NCBI GenBank assembly: GCA_028877195.1
Contig: JAPPIL010000168.1
Coordinates: forward strand, 1 to 5,194
Length of the DNA stretch: 5,194 nt
Direction of reading: 5' to 3'
Source of the DNA: Pseudomonadota bacterium
GTDB lineage: Bacteria > Bdellovibrionota_B > Oligoflexia > Oligoflexales > JAPPIL01
Under the pieces are notes generated by a model that was given only the letters and a program-made list of their open reading frames with translations, was not told the origin of the DNA and ran no database searches. Below are positions 1 to 5,164 of the stretch, in pieces. The first letter of the stretch is position 1. Every line of letters begins with the position of its first letter. The position numbers and the translations under genes are program-made.

Positions 1-60
1 GCCCAAAGGCACTTGTATTTGAGTAGAGTTAACAGTCGCCGATAGGCGCAAGTTGGATAG

Positions 61-170
61 CCGTAAGACATATGTGGGTATTATCAGAATCAGGAAAAAT
101 TATTTTCGCTTCGAGCGCTCGTGAGAACGAAAAAATTTGTTCCTGATTCAAACCAGCTTATGTCTTTAGG
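61..170. repeat. Long imperfect inverted repeat (about 110 nt, hairpin-forming)
   Basis: The two halves of this stretch are imperfect reverse complements. Matching arms, from outside in, are AAGACATA (65-72) with TATGTCTT (159-166), GAATCAGGAA (87-96) with TTCCTGATTC (140-149), and a bulged A/T-rich arm ending TTTTCG (103-108) with CGAAAA (129-134). The apex contains the perfect palindrome CGAGCGCTCG (112-121). GATAG occurs just outside both ends (56-60 and 173-177), which could be a target duplication or chance. The size and architecture fit a miniature inverted-repeat element or a structured RNA. No T-run follows either arm, so it is not a classical terminator. The fold is seen in the sequence; its nature is inference. 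Confidence 0.7.
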
Positions 171-178
171 ACGATAGG

Positions 179-266
179 GGTGAGAGCACGAGAGAGGGGA
201 ACGCTCTCTCGTATAAAAAAAAGGTGAGAGCACGAGAGAGGGTTACCCTCTCTCGTATAAAAAAAT
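179..266. repeat. Two tandem 44-bp repeats, each with a hairpin, upstream of rbfA
   Basis: Unit 1 (179-222) and unit 2 (223-266) share GGTGAGAGCACGAGAGAGGG, a short variable loop, CTCTCTCGTATAAAA and an A-run (8 A in unit 1, 7 A in unit 2). Unit 1 folds with a 9-bp stem (188-196 with 204-212) and a 7-nt loop. Unit 2 folds with an 11-bp stem (232-242 with 246-256) and a 3-nt TTA loop. The loops differ, but the unit 2 stem is still fully paired, which suggests that the fold is maintained. The left arm of unit 1 can also pair with the right arm of unit 2. The TATAAA at 212-217 and 256-261 resembles a -10 box, but no -35 match is visible. Being immediately before the cluster, the repeats may act in its transcription or in rbfA translation; this is inference. 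Confidence 0.8.
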
Positions 267-273
267 TAAAACT

Positions 274-597
274 ATGCGTATAGCAAGATTAGCAGACCAA
301 ATACGTGATGTTATCGCCATCAATCTGACGACGGAGTTGCGCGACCCTCGCCTCGCTAACGTTACGATTACCCATGTGGCGTTGAGTTCCGACTTACAGA
401 TTGCTTCGGTTTATTTCCGCACCTTGCGTGCCGAACATAATTCAACTGCGGTGGCGTTACGTGGTGCAGCGGGATTTTTTCGTAGCAAGCTTGCTGCGGC
501 ATTAGATGTAAAACGAGTGCCAGAGTTGCGTTTCTACTATGATGTTAGCATTGAGCGCATCGCTCGTATTGAAAGTCTGCTAACCAAAATTCGCTAA
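274..597 (+). CDS. rbfA: Ribosome-binding factor A (30S subunit maturation)
   Basis: RbfA is a small KH-fold protein that binds the 30S subunit and assists late maturation of 16S rRNA; in E. coli it is needed at low temperature. The 107-aa product carries the family pattern: ELRDPRL (21-27), then VTITHVALSSDLQIASVYF (30-48), then a GFFRSKL helix (67-73) and VPELRFYYD (82-90). It is slightly short for the family (commonly 110-135 aa), lacking the variable C-terminal tail. The ATG at 274 is the only plausible start: the frame is closed by TAA at 214-216 and has no ATG, GTG or TTG between. No Shine-Dalgarno motif is visible; the leader is A-rich. The gene ends 1 nt before truB, the classical rbfA-truB pair. 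infB, which usually precedes it, is not seen. Confidence 0.93.
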   Translation: MRIARLADQIRDVIAINLTTELRDPRLANVTITHVALSSDLQIASVYFRTLRAEHNSTAVALRGAAGFFRSKLAAALDVKRVPELRFYYDVSIERIARIESLLTKIR

Positions 598-598
598 C

Positions 599-1510
599 AT
601 GCTTAACGGTGTGTTGCCTATCTACAAACCGAAGGGCATCACCTCTAGCAAGGTTACTCACACTTTGCGAACACTGCTGCACCAAAGTGATGTCGGGCAT
701 GTCGGGACGCTTGACCCAGCTGCACAAGGGTTGATGCTAATACTAGTCGGCAAAGCAACACGTCTTGAGCAGTTGCTGCATCTTTTTCCAAAGACTTATA
801 TGGTCGTCGCCGAGTTTGGGTTTGAAACCGACACCCTTGACACTGAAGGAAACATCGTCGTGCGCACGGACAATACTGCTTTTGCGCGCAGCAGGATATT
901 TTCTGCCTGTCAACGTCAAGTCGGCAACATAACCCAAATCCCACCACTCTTCGCCGCGGTCAAGTATCGTGGTCGTCCACTTTACTATTATGCCCGCAAT
1001 AACTTGGCTGTGCCACTTGCACAACTCAAACGCCAAGTCTCTGTGCTTAGTATACGAATAAATGCTTGGCAGCCACCACGCTTGAAGTTGTGTGTAACTT
1101 GTCGAAAAGGGGTTTACATTCGCAGCTTGGTGCGCGACATCGCTCATAGCTTGGGTAGTTGTGCGACGGTGCTTGATATTGTGCGCACCGAAGCATATGG
1201 GTTAAGCAGTCGGATGGCATGGTCGTTAGCAGAGATTAGTTCGGCAAATGTCGGCAACTGTCTACTACCAATCACTAGCTTGCCGTTGCCTCGTCTGCAA
1301 GTCAGCAGTGAGGAGCAAATGCGGCGGTTGCGGCATGGCGATAAACTCATGTATGACAATAAATGGATAGTGGCTGGCAGTGCGATAATGTTTGGTGGTA
1401 GTTTTCTGCTGACGTATAACACAGATAAGGTGTTTGGCATCGGGAAATTCATTAAAGACGACAAGCTACAGATGTGTAGGAGTTTGTTTACGGAGAAATT
1501 ATATGTTTAA
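599..1510 (+). CDS. truB: tRNA pseudouridine(55) synthase TruB
   Basis: TruB isomerises U55 in the T-loop of nearly all tRNAs to pseudouridine in the cytoplasm. The 303-aa protein has the family order: an N-terminal PIYKPKGITS segment (7-16), the catalytic motif GHVGTLDPAAQGL (33-45) with the nucleophile Asp39, the base-stacking Tyr67 in KTY, the D-T-x-D-T-E-G strand (78-84), IPPLFAAVKYRG (114-125), and KGVYIRSLVRD (170-180) with the conserved arginine at 175. The C-terminal part from about 230 (LPRLQVSSEEQ...) fits the PUA-like domain of bacterial TruB, so the enzyme looks complete. The start codon follows the rbfA stop after 1 nt without a clear Shine-Dalgarno motif, implying translational coupling. 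Its last 8 nt overlap metK. Confidence 0.96.
   Translation: MLNGVLPIYKPKGITSSKVTHTLRTLLHQSDVGHVGTLDPAAQGLMLILVGKATRLEQLLHLFPKTYMVVAEFGFETDTLDTEGNIVVRTDNTAFARSRIFSACQRQVGNITQIPPLFAAVKYRGRPLYYYARNNLAVPLAQLKRQVSVLSIRINAWQPPRLKLCVTCRKGVYIRSLVRDIAHSLGSCATVLDIVRTEAYGLSSRMAWSLAEISSANVGNCLLPITSLPLPRLQVSSEEQMRRLRHGDKLMYDNKWIVAGSAIMFGGSFLLTYNTDKVFGIGKFIKDDKLQMCRSLFTEKLYV
1492..1495 (+). promoter_or_regulatory. Shine-Dalgarno site for metK
   Basis: GGAG lies 7 nt upstream of the ATG at 1503, inside the truB coding region. It is the clearest ribosome-binding site in the window. It fixes the metK start at 1503 rather than at an upstream ATG (1434), which would add 23 residues unlike the family N-terminus. 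Confidence 0.75.
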
Positions 1511-2663
1511 ATTCACATCCGAATCAGTAAGCAAAGGACATCCAGACAAGGTCTGCGACCAGATTAGCGATGCCATCCTCGATGCCTTCTTGACTAAAGA
1601 CAAAGATTCCCGCGTGGCATGCGAAGTGTTGGCAAAGTCTTCATTGCTTGTTGTTGCGGGTGAAGTGCGAAGCACAGGCACGATCAACTACCCCGAAGTT
1701 TGTCATCAAGTTATTAAGGACATCGGCTATTACGATGCTGAATCAGGCATTGATGTTGATAACCTTGCCATTATCCTCCAAGTGAACAGTCAATCAGAGG
1801 AGATTGCTAAAGGCGTTGACGAAGGAGAAACCGACGCAGGTGAAACAAAAGAACTGGGCGCTGGCGATCAAGGTATTATGTTTGGCTATGCCTGTAACGA
1901 AACTGATGAGCTAATGCCTTTATCAATAAGTCTCTCGCACCACCTCATGCAGCGACTTACCTACCTTCGTTTTAATGATGAGCAGGGTTATGATCATCTG
2001 CGTCCCGATGCGAAGAGTCAAGTTACGGTCAACTACGTTGATGGTAAGCTCGATGCCATTGACACCATCGTTATCTCGACCCAACACGGCCCCTACGCTA
2101 GACTCGACATTTTGGAGGAATACGTCATTGAAGAGTGTATCAAACCGACTATTCCAACCGCTTTCCAAAGCGATAAGATAAAATTTCTGGTCAACTATGC
2201 GGGTGAATTTGTCTTCGGTGGCCCGCAAGCAGACTGTGGTTTAACAGGGCGCAAAATCATCGTTGATACCTATGGTGGGCATGCTCCACATGGAGGCGGT
2301 GCTTTCTCTGGCAAGGATGCTACCAAGATTGATCGCTCTGGCGCATATCTTGCTCGTTATATCGCCAAGAACCTCGTAGCGGCAGGAGTGTGCGACAAGT
2401 GTGTGGTGCAGCTATCTTATGTTATTGGTGCAGCCGCACCAGTGTCAATCAACGTCAACACGTTAGGCACAGGCAAACAACTAAACTACGAGCAACTCGT
2501 GCGAGAAGTATTTCCGTTAAAGCCTAGAGAGATAATAAACACCTTTGAGCTGTATCGCCCTATTTTCCGCAAGACTGCCACCTATGGACATTTTGGTCGT
2601 TCAGAATTTCCTTGGGAACGGACGGATTTAGTAGAAAAAATTAAAGAAAAGCTGTTTAATTAG
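1503..2663 (+). CDS. metK: S-adenosylmethionine synthetase
   Basis: MetK makes S-adenosylmethionine from methionine and ATP, releasing phosphate and pyrophosphate; it acts as a cytoplasmic tetramer and supplies methyl groups and polyamine precursors. The 386-aa length is normal. Visible family motifs are FTSESVSKGHPDKVCDQISD at the N-terminus (with GHPDK at 12-16), the ATP-binding hexapeptide GAGDQG (119-124), GLTGRKIIVDTYGG (246-259), the nonapeptide GGGAFSGKD (264-272), and YGHFGR (361-366) near the C-terminus. A small variation is NYAGEFVFGGP (231-241), where many homologues read NPTGxFVIGGP. The start at 1503 gives the canonical N-terminus and has a GGAG site at good distance. The gene overlaps truB by 8 nt and is followed after 7 nt by the HAMP gene. 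metK directly after truB is not a standard neighbourhood. Confidence 0.97.
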   Translation: MFKFTSESVSKGHPDKVCDQISDAILDAFLTKDKDSRVACEVLAKSSLLVVAGEVRSTGTINYPEVCHQVIKDIGYYDAESGIDVDNLAIILQVNSQSEEIAKGVDEGETDAGETKELGAGDQGIMFGYACNETDELMPLSISLSHHLMQRLTYLRFNDEQGYDHLRPDAKSQVTVNYVDGKLDAIDTIVISTQHGPYARLDILEEYVIEECIKPTIPTAFQSDKIKFLVNYAGEFVFGGPQADCGLTGRKIIVDTYGGHAPHGGGAFSGKDATKIDRSGAYLARYIAKNLVAAGVCDKCVVQLSYVIGAAAPVSINVNTLGTGKQLNYEQLVREVFPLKPREIINTFELYRPIFRKTATYGHFGRSEFPWERTDLVEKIKEKLFN

Positions 2664-2670
2664 AAGCAGT

Positions 2671-3195
2671 ATGCGCAAGAAATTATTTTTACTGAATCGC
2701 GACTTCCAGTTCCGTTATATCGGCTTGGTGATTGCTGTCGGCAGTTTCTCAACGCTGTTAACGATGCTGATCATCTTATATCCGCTGTTTGCTTTTCGTA
2801 TTTTGCGTATCCCAGAGTTCTTGCCTTTCCCTATCTTCGTTGGCATGGCGCTAGCGGTGTTGATGAACATCGCCGTTATCGGGGTGATGACGATGTTTAT
2901 TACGCATCGTATCGTCGGGCCGCTTTACAATCTTGTGCGTAATATGCGTCGGTTTGAGTCAGGGAATTGGGGGGGACATGTAACCGTGCGTGAAAACGAC
3001 GAACTCAAATACGTGATGCGCAACTTCAACGAGATGGTTGATCGGATTATCCAACAAACAGAGCAAGACCGTGATGCTTTATTATCCGACCCTGAACCGA
3101 CTGCTACCGTGCGCAAAGTTGCCGATGGGATGAATAGTCGCACCCGCACCTTCCGTCATTTACATCAAGAAGATCGCAGTGATTTACAAGCTTGA
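2671..3195 (+). CDS. Two-helix membrane protein with a HAMP domain, no output domain
   Basis: This 174-aa protein has a basic, aromatic N-terminus (MRKKLFLLNRDFQFR), a first hydrophobic helix at about 16-40, a short loop of about 13 residues, and a second helix at about 54-78. A HAMP-like region follows at about 79-130, with the conserved proline (Pro84), Gly98, the D-E-L segment (110-112) and the N-x-M-x-x-x-I stretch of helix 2. HAMP domains relay signals between membrane segments and cytoplasmic kinases, cyclases or chemotaxis modules, but none is attached here. The last 37 residues are polar, rich in Arg, Asp and Thr, and look disordered. There is almost no periplasmic part, so a classical sensor role is unlikely. 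It starts 7 nt after metK with only a weak AGAAG-like site and overlaps ruvA by 17 nt. Its specific function is unknown; it might partner a separate kinase or receptor. Confidence 0.8.
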   Translation: MRKKLFLLNRDFQFRYIGLVIAVGSFSTLLTMLIILYPLFAFRILRIPEFLPFPIFVGMALAVLMNIAVIGVMTMFITHRIVGPLYNLVRNMRRFESGNWGGHVTVRENDELKYVMRNFNEMVDRIIQQTEQDRDALLSDPEPTATVRKVADGMNSRTRTFRHLHQEDRSDLQA

Positions 3196-3775
3196 CGGTG
3201 AGTTTCAAACACGCATCGGTGAAGCTTTACTCGTGCAGGTGGGTGGTATCGGCTACGAAGTCGCTTGTGTGGACGTGGAGCACTTCCTTGCCCAGAAGAC
3301 GGGCACAATTTGGATTTATACGATGATGCGCGATAGCAGTTTGTGTTTGTATGGTTTCCGTTCTTTGGCGGAACGTGAATTTTTTGCCGAGCTAATCAAC
3401 ATCAACGGTGTCGGAGGGAAGATGGCACTGGCACTATTGCGCAGCCAGTCTATTGCGGTGTTGCTTACCGCGGCAAACACCGATAATGAAGAAGTCTACA
3501 CGGCTGTGAGCGGTATTGGGACAAAGATTGCGCGCAAGATTATCCTTGAGTTGAAGCATCGCTACAAAAAACTTCAGGCGAAATTTGCGCATGAATTCTA
3601 TGACCAAAACGACCATGCGGAAGTTTTTTCTGTGCTTACTAACATGGGTTTTGCTGATAAGCAGGTGCGATCGGTGCTCGCAAGTTTGCGGGTGCAGGGC
3701 AGTGCCGATACGTTAGATGTGGTGCGACTTGCTTTGCCACGCCTGACGCGTTCATCTCGTAATGCGAATTTATGA
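3179..3775 (+). CDS. ruvA: Holliday junction branch-migration complex subunit RuvA
   Basis: RuvA binds four-way DNA junctions as a tetramer and loads the RuvB motors that drive branch migration in recombination and repair. The 198-aa length matches the family. Residues 1-63 form the N-terminal OB-fold, ending in the typical LYGFRS. Two helix-hairpin-helix motifs follow: ININGVGGKMALALL (73-87) and VSGIGTKIARKIILELK (110-126), each with the G-x-G turn used for DNA backbone contact. Residues 148-185 (EVFSVLTNMGF...) are the flexible C-terminal domain III that contacts RuvB. The start is GTG at 3179, which gives the canonical M-I-x-x-L N-terminus. A partial Shine-Dalgarno AAGAAG (3167-3172) lies 6 nt upstream, inside the HAMP gene. 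Its stop overlaps the ruvB start in ATGA. Confidence 0.96.
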   Translation: MIYKLDGEFQTRIGEALLVQVGGIGYEVACVDVEHFLAQKTGTIWIYTMMRDSSLCLYGFRSLAEREFFAELININGVGGKMALALLRSQSIAVLLTAANTDNEEVYTAVSGIGTKIARKIILELKHRYKKLQAKFAHEFYDQNDHAEVFSVLTNMGFADKQVRSVLASLRVQGSADTLDVVRLALPRLTRSSRNANL

Positions 3776-4830
3776 TGACCGATCACAAGCAAACGACTAA
3801 ACAAGCCAGCGGACAACAAGATGTAAAAGTAGAGCGAATCACGGCTGCGGATAGGATTAGCGGTGATGAAGGCATTGAAGAAGAACGCAAGATTAGACCT
3901 GCTTGCTTTGCAGATTACCCAGGGCAAGAGCGAGCAAAGCATAATCTTCAGACGTATGTTCAGGCGGCTCGGATGCGCAATCAGGTGCTTGATCATGTGA
4001 TTTTGCATGGCCCGCCTGGGCTTGGCAAAACCACTATCGGGCAAATCATCGCCAATGAGATGGGTTTACCATTTGTTGCGACTAATGCCGCTACTATTGA
4101 GAAGCAGGGGGATCTAGTCGGTATCCTTGCCAGCCTTGAGCGGCGCACGACCATTTTCGTCGATGAAATCCATCGCCTGCCACGCGCGGTAGAGGAGTCC
4201 CTTTACACGGCAATGGAAGAGTTTATCCTTGACCTTGTTGTCGGCGAGGGCAAGTCGGCACGACCATTGAAGATGCCGATTGCGGAGTTTACTTTGGTTG
4301 GGGCAACGACAAGGATTTCGCTATTGTCGAAACCATTATTGAGTCGTTTCGGTATTCAAGAGCGTCTTGACTACTATACGGTCGCGGAGTTGGAACAAAT
4401 TATTAAGCGTGCTGCAAGTGTCTTGAAAATCCCTTGTAGTGCTTGTGGTATAGCAATTATCGCTCAACGCGCACGCGGAACACCGCGGATTGCCAATCGT
4501 TTATTGCGACGGGTTTGGGATTTTGCGGTCGTAGCAGGAAGAACAAGCATCGATGCGGAGGTGGCAAAGTTTGCTGCTGACAAGCTTGAAGTAGATACTC
4601 TTGGTCTTGATAATACCGACCGTCAAATCATGGGACTAATTGCCGAGCGCTATCAGGGCGGCCCCGTTGGTATTGAGGCATTAGCTGCTACTTTAGGTGA
4701 AGATCGGCGCACGCTTGAGGAGGTGTATGAGCCTTATCTCGTCTACAAGGGGCTGGTTAGTCGCAGCGCTCGTGGGCGTATCCTCACTGCCGCAGGGCAG
4801 GCGCACCTTCAGCGTAGTTGTGTTAGCTAA
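3772..4830 (+). CDS. ruvB: Holliday junction branch-migration ATPase RuvB
   Basis: RuvB is the hexameric AAA+ motor that pulls DNA through the RuvA-bound junction. The 352-aa protein has Walker A GPPGLGKTT (80-88), Walker B with DEIHR (131-135), sensor 1 GATTR (177-181), the arginine finger in SRFGI (Arg192), and the sensor 2 region RGTPRIANRLLRRV (235-248). The C-terminal winged helix is GGPVGIEALAATLGE (296-310) through RSARGR (331-336). It is about 15 residues longer than E. coli RuvB, owing to a polar N-terminal extension of about 35 residues before IRPACFADYPGQ. Some usually conserved positions differ: ATNAATIEKQGDL where TSGP is common, and SRFGI and RVWDFA where DRFGI and RVRDFA are usual. 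Catalytic residues are kept. The ATG at 3772 overlaps the ruvA stop; an adjacent ATG at 3775 is possible. ruvC is not in the window. Confidence 0.96.
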   Translation: MMTDHKQTTKQASGQQDVKVERITAADRISGDEGIEEERKIRPACFADYPGQERAKHNLQTYVQAARMRNQVLDHVILHGPPGLGKTTIGQIIANEMGLPFVATNAATIEKQGDLVGILASLERRTTIFVDEIHRLPRAVEESLYTAMEEFILDLVVGEGKSARPLKMPIAEFTLVGATTRISLLSKPLLSRFGIQERLDYYTVAELEQIIKRAASVLKIPCSACGIAIIAQRARGTPRIANRLLRRVWDFAVVAGRTSIDAEVAKFAADKLEVDTLGLDNTDRQIMGLIAERYQGGPVGIEALAATLGEDRRTLEEVYEPYLVYKGLVSRSARGRILTAAGQAHLQRSCVS

Positions 4831-4839
4831 CACAGCTGC
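4814..4839 (+). other. Stem-loop spanning the ruvB stop codon
   Basis: TGTGTTAGCTAACACA (4819-4834) is a perfect 16-bp palindrome covering the last ruvB codons and the TAA stop. In RNA the pairing extends outward to 4814/4839 with two G-U wobbles, giving an 11-bp stem with a 4-nt AGCU loop. A short TTTT (4849-4852) lies 9 nt downstream, too far for a classical terminator. It could stabilise the 3' end of the message or be a DNA-binding palindrome. Confidence 0.45.
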
Positions 4840-4857
4840 ACAATGTAGTTTTCCCCT

Positions 4858-4879
4858 GAATATGCCAAAGGGCATGTTC
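4858..4879 (+). other. Small stem-loop downstream of ruvB
   Basis: GAATATGCC (4858-4866) pairs with GGCATGTTC (4871-4879) around an AAAG loop, a 9-bp stem with one U-G wobble. No U-run follows. It is the second in a run of stem-loops after ruvB. Confidence 0.4.
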
Positions 4880-4923
4880 CTGCTCTCACCTATTGTTTCT
4901 CTTGCTAAAAGTTTTTGATCAAA

Positions 4924-4969
4924 CCTCTAAACGGAGGGAGAAACTGGCAAGCTTGCTTGCCAATTTCTC
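4924..4969 (+). other. Two adjacent stem-loops preceding the terminator
   Basis: A small hairpin, CCTCT (4924-4928) with GGAGG (4933-4937), abuts a larger one in which the 14-nt arm 4938-4951 (GAGAAACTGGCAAG) pairs with 4956-4969, with one C-A mismatch and a CTTG loop. Together with the terminator-like hairpin at 4975 they make a compact three-stem unit. This may be the structured 3' end of the ruvB message or a separate small RNA. I recognise no known RNA family in it, and no convincing promoter stands directly upstream. Confidence 0.45.
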
Positions 4970-4974
4970 ACGTA

Positions 4975-5006
4975 GTGCAAGATGTCTGTCGCAGACGCAC
5001 TTTTTT
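4975..5006 (+). terminator. Probable intrinsic terminator of the rbfA-ruvB cluster
   Basis: GTGC (4975-4978) pairs with GCAC (4997-5000), and GTCTG (4984-4988) with CAGAC (4992-4996) around a TCG loop, leaving a 5-nt AAGAT bulge on the 5' side. The stem is followed at once by six T (5001-5006). It is the only structure in the right flank with a proper U-tract, and it lies about 145 nt after the ruvB stop in the right orientation. The bulge weakens the stem. Confidence 0.6.
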
Positions 5007-5021
5007 CAAAAAGTTTGAAAA
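5003..5021. other. A/T-rich inverted repeat next to the terminator
   Basis: TTTTCAAA (5003-5010) is complementary to TTTGAAAA (5014-5021) around an AAG spacer. It shares the T-tract of the preceding terminator. It is weak as an RNA hairpin and may simply be a byproduct of the A/T-rich composition. Confidence 0.35.
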
Positions 5022-5032
5022 GTTTTGATATG

Positions 5033-5053
5033 GGTGATTGGTAGGGCATCACC
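5033..5053 (+). other. Stem-loop followed by a pyrimidine tract
   Basis: GGTGAT (5033-5038) pairs with ATCACC (5048-5053) around a 9-nt loop and is followed by TTTCCTT. It could be a weak backup terminator on the + strand. The support is limited to a 6-bp stem. Confidence 0.3.
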
Positions 5054-5076
5054 TTTCCTTATTTGTATGCTGGTGT

Positions 5077-5096
5077 TGCCCCCGAAAAAGTGGACA
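5077..5096. mobile_element. Insertion-sequence terminal repeat-like motif (IS3-family type)
   Basis: TGCCCCCGAAAAAGTGGACA begins with TG and has the C-run, A-run and GTGGACA order found in terminal inverted repeats of IS150-like members of the IS3 family (for example GACCCCAAAAAGTTGGACA). This resemblance is from memory. No matching opposite end or transposase is visible within the remaining 98 bases, so it may be an intact element continuing beyond the window or a remnant. Confidence 0.45.
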
Positions 5097-5140
5097 CATT
5101 ATCCAGCCTGTTTAAGAGACCTATATGCTCTTGGTGATTT

Positions 5141-5164
5141 TGACCTTCCCCCCGAAAGTTAGTT
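5141..5164. mobile_element. Second insertion-sequence end-like motif
   Basis: TGACCTTCCCCCCGAAAGTT (5141-5160), continuing AGTT, again starts with TG and carries CCCCCGAAA, which is shared with 5079-5087 in the same orientation 70 bp to the left. It also looks like an IS3-type end. Two same-orientation ends this close suggest nested or abutting element remnants. No gene can be supported in the last 30 bases. Confidence 0.35.

Noticed and set aside
37..48. CGCC-GATA-GGCG mini-hairpin
   Set aside because: A 4-bp stem is too short to support alone, and nothing around it suggests a tRNA or other RNA gene.
1..71. Open minus-strand frame starting ATG at 71 and running off the left edge, and short + strand frames ending in the first 60 bases
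   Set aside because: Only about 23 codons are visible, there is no ribosome-binding site, and it starts inside the left arm of the palindrome. The + strand ends do not look like the C-terminus of IF-2 or any protein I recognise.
179..266. CRISPR array
   Set aside because: There are only two units, each internally palindromic, with almost no spacer between them and no cas genes nearby; they are tandem repeats.
743..1147. 134-codon open frame on the minus strand within truB, and similar antisense frames in metK, ruvA and ruvB
   Set aside because: They lie fully opposite genes with complete conserved motifs and show no recognisable domains, so they are shadow frames.
1434..1502. Upstream extension of metK to the ATG at 1434
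   Set aside because: The extra 23 residues do not match MetK N-termini, and the GGAG site and canonical start point to 1503.
4697..4918. 73-codon + strand frame overlapping the ruvB 3' end
   Set aside because: Most of it lies inside ruvB in another frame, it has no Shine-Dalgarno site, and its tail crosses the stem-loop region.
4924..4970. GGAGG at 4933-4937 as a ribosome-binding site for a small gene
   Set aside because: No start codon lies at proper spacing, and the motif is sequestered in a small hairpin.
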